A DNA stretch of 13,827 bases, from the NCBI GenBank assembly GCA_027579435.1, contig JANBPK010001352.1, positions 1 through 13,827 of the forward strand, written 5' to 3'. How positions within the stretch are numbered: the stretch's first letter is position 1; each line of letters starts with the position of its first letter. Below, one piece after another: positions 6,759-13,827 of this stretch. The notes below the pieces were generated by a model. That model saw only the letters and a program-made list of their open reading frames with translations, was not told the origin of the DNA and searched no databases. Position numbers and translations under genes: made by a program. This DNA comes from Candolleomyces eurysporus. Lineage: Eukaryota; Basidiomycota; Agaricomycetes; Agaricales; Psathyrellaceae.

Positions 6759-8571
6759 ATGCCATCAATTTGGCGCCTTCTTCTGACTCTCGCGTCGCTA
6801 ACGCTGACTCTACTTGAGTCTGAGGCACTCATTCGGTTTCCTTGTAGCCAGTTGGTTACTGAGAGATTCGACCCGTGCGTCATTTGATTCGATATCAACA
6901 TGTCTTTGTATACTGAGCTATTGGGTGGGTGTGCTTTCTAGATTGGTCACTCCCGGCATTGTGTCCCCCCATCTTCATCAGATTGCTGGAGGAGTGCGTT
7001 ATTTTGCCACTTTCCCTTTGACGTCATGCGCAATAGTTGCTAACAGCGATTCTCGACATTGTATGGCGTCAGAATGCGTGCGTTCTTCTCAGTTCTTTCC
7101 GACGTGCAAGATTTGGTACTCACGAATATGACTGACGTCAACCCTCGACTGCAGATTCAATCTAACAATGGATCCATCCCTCGATCTCCCAAATTTAGCC
7201 ACTTGCACCACATGCCGATTCAAAGAGAACAAGTCGAACTATTGGACGGCAGTGATGTATTTCAAACATTCAAACGGGTCTTACATCCGAGTTCCCCAGA
7301 TCGAGAACGCTGCAACGGGGTTGCCGAATGGCGGGATGACGGTGTATTACATTCAGCCTCCTACGAATGAGAAGGTCACCGCGTTTTCCAAGGTCCGTCA
7401 TTTCCTCGCAGTTTTAAACTGCCCCCAAAACAGCGAATCACTGATGGGCATTACAATACAGGGATTCCGAATGATCACAGGCGACCCGTTCCGCCGTACT
7501 CGACCGACCGAAATCGACCAAACTCAGCCTGAAGCGTGGTCCCTCACTTTCAGGTGCTGGGAGAGCAAGGCCTTTAATGACCCGAGCAACATGTACCCGC
7601 CTGGTGGAGGCCCCTACGATACATTTGAGTTGCCAAAGAAGAAGTGTCCTGGGGGTATCAGATCGAACACNTTTTTTCCCATCGTGAGCTCATTCATCCT
7701 TTGTCATGAAACTCTTTCGACTAATGATTATTCGGTCATAGTTGTTGGGATGGAAAGAACCTGGATAGCGTCGACCACCAAGTTAGTCTCGCTACCAGTT
7801 GGAAGTCTAAACTAGATATCTCACATTCAATCTTGCAGAGCCATGTCGCATTCATGCAAGGAGAAGTCAACCCTAACGCCGGTATTATCTTGATGAACGG
7901 AACCTGTCCCTCCACTCACCCTATTCGGATTCCGATGGTATTCCTCGAGACGGTTTGGGACACACCGAAGTTCCATGATATCTGGCCTACGGATGGAAGT
8001 CAACCTCTGGTTCTTAGTATGGGTGATCCGTGAGTTCCTCCACTTATCTGACGAGCTCCTTTATTGTTCATCAAGAACTTTCTGAACTCACGCTGAAATC
8101 ACTCCTTGCCGTCGCACATGTAGTACTGGATTTGGCCATCATGGCGACTACCTTTTCGGATGGGAGGGAGACGCTCTCCAACGCGCCATGGATAACTGTC
8201 TAGATATCTTTGGGAGCCCGGAGACATGTAGGAATTTGGGTGGCTTGACGCTCCAGACGGATGAAGAGATGAATGCGTGCACGAAGCAAGTTCAGGTGGA
8301 TGAAGTTACCGAAGGTCAATGTGAGTCATGATCACTTGGTCTGCTGGGTGCCTCTGCTCTCTTTATGAGCATCCCTCCAACCCTGATGAGCGCTGACAAC
8401 ATACCTGCCAATATAGATTTGAAAGAATTGCCAGGGTGCAACCCTATACAGCATGGTCCCGAGCCCGCAACGATGGTCCCGGAGTGTGACGCAGTTTCCA
8501 CCACGTTGCCTCTCCAGGTACCCACAGCAACTGCGATTCAAGTTGCTGTCACGCCAGCTCCCGTAGCATAA
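6759..8571 (+). CDS. Secreted DUF1996 domain-containing protein
   Basis: Seen: nine exons, 6759-6874, 6942-6993, 7073-7077, 7155-7392, 7462-7683, 7742-7781, 7839-8029, 8124-8320 and 8417-8571; all introns (57-96 nt) are GT-AG and in phase. The product is about 404 aa, a usual size for the family. Residues 1-23 form a signal peptide (MPSIWRLLLTLASLTLTLL, cut near ESEA). The DUF1996 domain then runs almost to the end: VTERFDPLVTPGIVSPHLHQ, GGNAFN, CTTC...SNYWTAVMYF, GGMTVYYIQP, GFRMITGDPFRRT, CPGGIRSN, FFPSCWDGKNLDSVDHQSHV, CPSTHPIRIP, GDPTGFGHHGDYLFGWEGDA, ELPGCNP. NLT, NGS and NGT are possible N-glycosylation sites, and the many conserved Cys suggest disulfides. The start follows from the signal peptide and from being the first ATG of that frame. 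Known: a fungal secreted/cell-surface family of unknown activity. No WSC domain is visible. Odd: a 5-nt microexon, an in-frame stop-free intron (7393-7461), and one excess base at the N (7671) that breaks exon 5. Confidence 0.95.
7073..7077 (+). other. 5-nt microexon (AATGC) of the DUF1996 gene
   Basis: Introns 6994-7072 (GTGCGT...GCGTCAG, with TGCTAAC branch site) and 7078-7154 (GTGCGT...CTGCAG) flank five bases. Including them gives GG-N-A-F-N at the conserved DUF1996 GGNAF motif and restores phase (0 in, 2 out). Skipping them joins 6993 to 7155 out of frame. Confidence 0.85.
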
Positions 8572-8730
8572 ACCCATCATTCGATTCCTTAGGTGTAGAA
8601 CTCGAACTTCGCTATACTACGTTTGGTTGTAGAAATGAAGGGATTATAGGTACGCTAGACCCACCTACAAGACCGTTGGCAAACGTCGATCATAGTAGTC
8701 AGATGTTGCGTATCTGTTTTGGTTGGGTGA

Positions 8731-9070
8731 GGACTGGGTACGGCATTGCGCGAGGAATGTTCAATTGCTCCCAACTTTGCCACTGTCGAAGATTTGAGAG
8801 ACATTGATAATGTGCCATTCGAGCTCAAACTCTCAGTGACTAGGGTACCTAGGGATCCGGGTAACCGGATATTTCGACTACGGCTCGAACGAATGCCAGG
8901 GTCGACGCAGGTCACGCTTCACATTTCATTTCAATCCCTGTCGACTTCTTGTTGACGCGGAGGTACGACTATCCCGACCCCGAGGAGCGATCCGGCACAT
9001 AGGCCCGATTCCGATGATACCCTCGCTGGTCAGTCTATCGGACGTGGAATGGAGGGAAGCATTCTTTTAA
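8731..9070 (+). CDS. Unrecognised protein, two 3' exons, 5' end unresolved
   Basis: Seen: an open frame after an in-frame stop at 8728-8730 reads REECSIAPNFATVEDLRDID, FELKLSVTRVPRDPGNRIFR, LRLERMPGSTQ up to CAG|GTCACG at 8910/8911. A 52-nt intron (8911-8962, ending GCGGAG) joins in phase 0 to 8963-9070 (VRLSRPRGAIRHIGPIPMIP ... DVEWREAFF, TAA). Unspliced, the frame would end at 8955. No good ATG is present; the start would be in an upstream exon squeezed into the 160 nt after the DUF1996 stop, so this may be a gene remnant. Family not recognised. Confidence 0.4.
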
Positions 9071-9178
9071 TCATTGTAGACTTCATTGATGATTAGACTG
9101 ATTATGGTAGCGATGTAGATAGGATCACAACGTCACTGACTGACCTGTTTGTACTCTTCGCCACCTTGAGGCTACGAA

Positions 9179-9448
9179 TCAACGACCGACTCCCGCAAAG
9201 GTTAGGTGTTCAAAGTGAGTGCGGGTCAGGAATGCTGGAATCAACCTGTCAGTTATGATAGGCATGCCATGTACAAAGGGAGCATGAGAGGTCTGCCACT
9301 TAGACGCAGCATCTCGCAAGGGGATATTTACATTAATTCCTTCGTCGAAATAGGGTCTAGACGTTTCTAGTCCTCCAAAGACAATTAGACCGCGGGCCCT
9401 GGAGGTAGATGGAAGAGACGTTCCTGAGGACTCAGTTGTGTATAGCAA
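9179..9448 (-). CDS. Hypothetical minus-strand coding region
   Basis: Seen: an open minus-strand frame of about 89 aa with protein-like composition (ARGLIVFGGLETSRPYFDEG, HAPFVHGMPIITDRLIPAFL, THFEHLTFAGVGR). A CTACCTCCAG acceptor-like sequence lies just before GGCCCGCGG, and a GTAAAT donor-like site follows ...DEGIN, so the true exons may be shorter and the start further upstream (towards 9540). No family recognised, and a fortuitous ORF is possible. Confidence 0.3.
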   Translation of the reverse strand: MLYTTESSGTSLPSTSRARGLIVFGGLETSRPYFDEGINVNIPLRDAASKWQTSHAPFVHGMPIITDRLIPAFLTRTHFEHLTFAGVGR

Positions 9449-9540
9449 GATGTTAGACCAACGAAGACGTCAAAGGAAGAAAAGGTGGATAGCGAGCGAG
9501 CGTGCCGGAGAGAAGCTGCGCTGGCGCCGGGACGGCATAC

Positions 9541-9850
9541 TGGTCGCGTTGTAGAAAGACTGTCTAACTGATGACCTACGTGGCGCGTTTGCCCTCATCG
9601 GCCCTTCCGCGAAACGTGAGACCTTCTAAACGTTTGATTCAGATAGAATGACCTTGATTCCCAACTGATTATGACTGTCAAGCGCTATGAGAGGCAACAA
9701 AGTTCGAGATGGAAATGTTGTCGTATGAAATGGTGGATCCAAAGTCTCGACTTTTGGGTACTAAGTGGAAGCTCAGTGAGCCCACGTATTAGGTGTTGCT
9801 TGTACATACTCTACATTCTCTATTATTTGCCAGCTTCTTCACCCCGTGGC
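9541..9850. other. Spacer, nothing identified
   Basis: The only frame of note (9671-9856 plus, 61 aa) is antisense to nothing, lacks splice logic and has a hydrophobic, low-complexity tail. I see no RNA gene or repeat. Confidence 0.4.
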
Positions 9851-10477
9851 TTATAACTCCATTGAAACTTCCATTCGTGAGAAGGCCTGTGGCGCAGAAT
9901 CCAGAAGTCGAGGTGTTTCATGATCACGCTCCAAGACGTCATTTATGAGCTCCTTCCTTGAGCGAACATCGTTCTTGAAGACGTCTACACCCAGGTGATC
10001 GAGCCCAGCTACCTGGCGAAGAACGGGCGCTACGCTCTAGCTAGACGTCTGCGGAAAATTAGAACCTCCCGGAAATGCTTCCGCTCTTGACCCATGTAGT
10101 CGTTCCTCGTTGACAGAGACGTCGCTGAATGGAGTTAGAGGAACGTCAGAGGTGAGGTTCACGGGTGAAGCCCAACAGGCTCTATCCATTATTAGCCTTG
10201 GTGACCCTTCATAGATTGTGATTGATGATTCGAAGGTTCGTGTTCGCTGGGTTCCAAGCATCAATGCCGTCTACTCGGCTTCGTGGGCGTACGAACCGTT
10301 GGTTCGCATTCGAACCTTATTCCTTCCTACCAATTCCGAGTTACTGTAGCTCGAGCGCGTACATACCTCTTCTTCTACATCGCCTATGGGTAAGTAGTTG
10401 AACGGAGTCCGTGTCTTCTGCTGCGCGTTGGGTGTTCCATATGGCTCGGGTTTGACACCCAAGTTCTGTGTCCGCAT
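9851..10477 (-). CDS. Unrecognised minus-strand gene, exon structure partly resolved
   Basis: Seen on the minus strand: block 1 10477-10367 (MRTQNLGVKPEPYGTPNAQQ ... YLPIGDVEEE) ends at an excellent GAG|GTATGT donor. A 120-nt intron (10366-10247, ends ACCCAG) leads to block 2 from 10246 (RTRTFESSITIYEGSP...), which reaches TAG at 10039-10037. The same frame then runs to TAA 9853-9851 with very protein-like content (SVAPVLRQVAGLDHLGVDVF, DVRSRKELINDVLERDHETP, SAPQAFSRMEVSMEL). In block 2 a CTCTAACTCCATTCAG acceptor opens a different frame (NDYMGQERKHFRE) that would flow naturally into SVAPVLRQ. Inference: block 2 has at least one unrecognised short intron or a base error. Family not recognised; charged, no membrane segment. 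Confidence 0.5.
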
Positions 10478-10641
10478 CTACTCCGATGGCTGGTCAATCA
10501 CCTTCCGAGGCATCTACACATAGAACGTACACCGCAAATCCCGTATCACAGGATTGGAGCTGATTCAGTCATACATACGCTGGGGTATCATCACGAACGT
10601 TGTTGGTTACATCTGGACCAACTGATATTCGCTGATTTTAC

Positions 10642-11435
10642 TCATCCGAACTCGTCCGAGCACTGATCTGGTCTGAGACCCTTGTTCATCGAGCTTGATC
10701 CTGATGATTTTTCGATAGCAGTGTATGATGCTATCTCACCCCACGCAGCCAAGACTCGGAAGAACCGACCTTGAACCAGTTCGTAATATCTTTTGTTTTC
10801 ATGGAATCTGATTGACTGAGGTACTGGGATCCACAATGGGGTCTCACCAACACACAATTGATTGTGGCACTTTGAGGTGACTCCCGAATCATGATTGTCC
10901 CTACCTTCATCGCTATATGCTCGTACTTGCACAGGTCGAATTTCATCAAATGTACACTCTCATCACTTTCGTGCAATCGATGATGGATCCAGTGCCGTCC
11001 GATATTCTTCTATTTGAACTGAATTTGGGACGTTGCCATCACCCTCAAGTTCGTTTTCGAGGGCCGCTGGAGCTGTTTCTGACTTTCGATTGTCAAACTG
11101 CGGCTCTTCTAGGTTAGGCAATATGACTATTTGACCAGAGTCGATCCTTGACGGTGCCATTCACTGAGGCGCTCAAATAGACGCTTTGACCAGTGATCTG
11201 GTGACGCATCACGCACATACGGCACATCACGCTTCTTTTCCATCTGGAATTCCTCAAGAAAAGAGACAATGATTCCAGAGTCAGGCTTCTTCGTACTATG
11301 TTGAGAGAGAAGCACTTCGTAAGATAAAGCAGTGCGAATAGATGCGCTTGCTGTTCTGCGCACCACGCGGGTTGGATGGCATCTATGGGTTCTGACCGAA
11401 ACCCCAACTTTCAGCGGTAGGCGCAAGCCTGCCAT
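10642..11435 (-). CDS. Unrecognised 227-aa protein with possible mitochondrial presequence
   Basis: Seen on the minus strand: exon 1 11435-11165 (ATG in an ACCATGG context), intron 11164-11109 (56 nt, GTGAAT...CCTAG), exon 2 11108-10967, intron 10966-10913 (54 nt, GTGATG...ATATAG), exon 3 10912-10642 (TGA). Phases join cleanly (1, then 2). The first ~45 residues (MAGLRLPLKVGVSVRTHRCH, then VVRRTASASIRTALSY) are rich in Arg, Ser and hydrophobics and lack acidic residues, which resembles a mitochondrial targeting sequence (inference). The middle reads FLEEFQMEKKRDVPYVRDAS then DHWSKRLFERL, followed by an acidic linker (AALENELEGDG) and a C-terminal block CHNQLCVGETPLWIPVPQSI, RYYELVQGRFFRVLAAWGEI. 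No family recognised. It lies 164 bp upstream, on the same strand, of the gene at 10477-9851, and the two could be parts of one gene. Confidence 0.65.
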
Positions 11436-12294
11436 GGTAGCATACTTGGGGGCGGGAGAAGAGGAAGAAGTACGAATTCTACATGTCTCAGTGGCTGTAT
11501 TGAGATGTATAGGCTACCTGAAAGAGCTCACGAACCATACAATTGAGTGAGATTTGAATGCGCGCTCAAGCCGCAGCGCCCAGTTCAAGCTCATTCTTGG
11601 TCACTTCCTATTCGGCGTCCCGAGAATTTGGTTCTTGAGCGCGATCAGTTGAAGACGACGGCCCTGTGCTGCGCATGATGGGACTGACATATCCGAGGTA
11701 CCTCGAGCTCTTTCTTCCCCCCCCGTTTGCCTCCGAGTCGTTTTAGCTCTAGTTCCTCCGCAGAGTGTTGCTAAGCACAGTTGCACTTAACGTTATGGCG
11801 CTAAATTTTAAATGTATACATCCCGTGCGCGGTGTGAGTGAAACACTAGGGATGGTAGTTATGTCTGACAAAGTTTCAGCTATTTCGTACGTACATTGCG
11901 AGGTTTTTCCGAGCCATCAGAGAAAGAGAAGGTTAGGTTGGGGCGAACCTGGAGCCTAAAGGGTTGGTGAGTAAGAGCGTGAGTAGACACGCTCATCTCG
12001 GGGGAGCTCTGTTTCATCGNAATGCATTCTACCTACCTCAGCTGTAAAAGTGAACGGCGGTGATATGGGCGCTCCAAGTTCACGCGCCGCCATTCGCCTC
12101 AATGTGATGGGATCGCTGACTAGCACTGGAGCCCCACTTTCATTTACTTACATACCTGTGGTCTGGTATGTTTTGGGTGAGTCGAAACGCCAAACTTTGC
12201 TTGATGAGGCACTACATGACGATCCCATGACAGCCCTAAGCGCTCGCTGAGCGCCAAACAGCTGATAGATCCTTGATCGTCACCATTTTAATGA
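11436..12294. other. Interval without a convincing gene
   Basis: Frames 11765-11959 and 12050-12250 (plus) and 11786-11601 (minus) have no recognisable motif or splice pattern. Small features are a C8 run (11717-11724), a hairpin GAGCGTG/CACGCTC (11975-11981 with 11988-11994) and a GCGCTC/GAGCGC hairpin (12240-12245 with 12249-12254). The promoter of the minus-strand gene starting at 11435 should lie at its left end. Confidence 0.4.
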
Positions 12295-13455
12295 ATNAGG
12301 CTGAAGGCTGGGTNAAATGACTCCAGAGNACATACAGGAAAGGAAGGGTCAAAGCGGTACATATCGAGACAGTGCGTGAATGAATTCTNCATTTCGCCNT
12401 CACCTTCTTCTTCNNNATTCATTTTCGCCTATTATCCTCAAGCAGACGTCGGTGCCAGTGCTTGGTGANATACCTCATCGTCTAAANACTCNCAGTAATT
12501 NCTCAAATCTAAAAAGGAACATAGTTTTGCTAAATTTACTCTCNCTGACATACTACGGAGCTGTACTGCGGTGATGGTTGTGAGGNTGAGCANATNGGTC
12601 AGCACNTTCGGGTCGCCACTGTNTTCNGAAGTCATCTGAGTTCTATATCCCACCNCNNNTTTCTACCTGACTGATATAGCCAGGCCCANGGAGAATGTAG
12701 AAATTCGAATCAGAAAACTCGGGATACCAACTCAGGTTAGGAACGGGTGACAGAAACTATGTANAGCCCGAGATCTACGTGTCTGACTGGTTTTAGNCNT
12801 GCCATNGACCGCTTTGACTCCCTCCATCTCTGCTCTGGTCAGTGTGGCTGTCTTTGATTATCTCTGAGTAAAGATATNAATCAATGGCAGAGAGTCTGAA
12901 CTTGCTATCNACAAGGTACNNCTACGAGGATAATTCCAGGTCTGTGCTAAGCACAATAATAGCCACGGGCGCTATGGGCGCTAAACGTCGGTCGATCAAA
13001 CGATGATCATGGTGTGGAGCAAATGGCTCTGCCACTGATACGGGGAAGTCATCTCAACACGGTTGACAGTTCAAGCTCAATATTGGAGNAGGTGATTAAC
13101 GGTAGGCATGCAGATTGGCGTGACTGGCACCAAGCGACTCTCGGACCGTGGAGGCGAGTAGAAAGCCCGTCTGACGAGTAACTAGTAATTGGACTGGCNG
13201 TGTGATTCNACTCGATTTGATGCTGGAATTTTAAGAATGNGATGGCATCACATCCACGGGAAGGAGAATACATGCTCAACATGAGAGTCGGCGGAGTTGA
13301 AGCGGTAGACAGTGCCTGAAAGAGAGCTCANGGTCGGTGGCTTTACCCCTCCCGGGCAGATCGGANGTCAGACGCTGGAATAATATGTAGAAAGAGGGAG
13401 AAGTGGGAGATGCGGCCGGGAGNGTTCATTCATTCTTTGATTTGGNTAAACAGGT

Positions 13456-13517
13456 GTCGTTCGTTCCTTGGCCTATTCCTAACTTCCCGATGACGATCAC
13501 TNAATCGAACGAACGAC
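13456..13517. repeat. 10-bp inverted repeat with 42-nt spacer
   Basis: GTCGTTCGTT (13456-13465) is the reverse complement of AACGAACGAC (13508-13517). Nearby CGAACGAA/CGACCTACCGACCG sequence is low complexity, so this may be simple-sequence symmetry. Confidence 0.4.
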
Positions 13518-13583
13518 TTTGGAGGAGTNGACGAACCGACCTACCGACCGGATTGGTACGAGAGNNGTGTAAGTAAAGTTTGA

Positions 13584-13618
13584 ACCACCACCATCATCGT
13601 CTTCATCANCATCACCAT
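13584..13618 (+). repeat. Imperfect trinucleotide tract (ACC/ATC)
   Basis: About 35 nt of ACC, ATC and TTC triplets include one N. In one frame it encodes a His-rich stretch, but the surrounding sequence is too poor to call a gene. Confidence 0.6.
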
Positions 13619-13827
13619 TCTTACACCCGACGAAACCGAAANTTTAACGTTATGCNAGTANACCATTGGAACGAAATAGTCGGTATCACCGGTATCATCA
13701 GATTGTGCATCCATCTGTTGCCGTGTTTAGTTTTTATTCTGTGCTGCTTGGCTCAAAGTGGACTAAGCTATCAGAAGAGAACATAGAAGACGAGATTGAG
13801 GCTGAGTTGACAACCGAGCAAGCNNNT

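Larger units (their letters stand above)
12295..13827. other. Low-quality, N-rich contig end; nothing callable
   Basis: Ambiguous bases occur throughout this stretch, versus only two in the first 12,294 bases (7671 and 12020). Every frame is interrupted or carries unknown residues. I see no domain, RNA gene or large repeat. A CAN/ATC-type simple repeat is described separately. Confidence 0.7.

Noticed and set aside
6200..6901. Longest single open frame in the window (233 codons, minus strand)
   Set aside because: It is antisense to the promoter and signal-peptide exon of the DUF1996 gene, has no recognisable motif, and its start lies inside the opposite gene's first intron. A chance ORF is more likely.
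7059..7370. 103-codon plus-strand ORF
   Set aside because: Out-of-frame shadow of the DUF1996 gene spanning the microexon and its introns.
7168..7815. 215-codon ORF taken as one protein
   Set aside because: It reads through two introns and shifts frame after the N; the spliced nine-exon DUF1996 model explains it.
8655..8915. 86-codon minus-strand ORF
   Set aside because: Antisense shadow of the plus-strand exon that has consistent splice phases.
10295..10320. tRNA-like B box (GGTTCG...)
   Set aside because: No A box, acceptor stem or anticodon arm at the correct spacing on either strand.
13584..13618. CRISPR-like or histidine-tag-like repeat
   Set aside because: Simple trinucleotide sequence in a low-quality region; no regular spacer-repeat structure.
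1..13827. Defence, toxin or biosynthetic gene cluster
   Set aside because: No hallmark enzymes, nucleases, NLR, polyketide or terpene synthase motifs were found in any spliced or unspliced frame I could read.

Overview
This looks like nuclear DNA of a filamentous basidiomycete, probably an Agaricomycete. Genes are cut by many 40-120 nt introns with GTRNGN donors, CTAAC/CTGAC-like branch sites and YAG acceptors. Two protein families recognised here by eye are typical of such fungi: a secreted DUF1996 protein and a DUF6533 multi-pass membrane protein. No prokaryotic, viral or organellar features were seen. The species cannot be named from this window.

Layout. 1-1511 (+): 3' part of an unrecognised gene whose last coding exon is split by a ~753-765 bp element with 45-bp perfect terminal inverted repeats (601-1365). 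About 1658-3332 (+): a DUF6533 membrane-protein gene in ten or more very short exons. 3333-4060: spacer with a purine tract. 4061-4716 (+): unrecognised gene with one frame break. 4747-5390 (+): coding exons of another unrecognised gene. 5391-6758: mostly non-coding, with one weak ORF. 6759-8571 (+): a complete DUF1996 gene of nine exons, including a 5-nt microexon. About 8731-9070 (+): two exons of an unrecognised gene. 9851-11435: minus-strand coding, including a clean 227-aa, three-exon gene and a second, poorly resolved gene. 11436-12294: no convincing gene. 12295-13827: low-quality contig end, rich in N, with nothing callable.

How it fits together. There is no evident pathway or cluster. 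These look like independent neighbouring genes: one secreted, one membrane, the rest unknown. The main discoveries are gene structure that simple ORF calling misses (microexons and exons without ATG) and an inserted inverted-repeat element. There are also several single-base frame or splice breaks (near 3061, 4511 and 7671, and probably near 1700 and 10037). With the N-rich end, these suggest a modest-accuracy assembly. Real decay cannot be excluded for those without an adjacent N.
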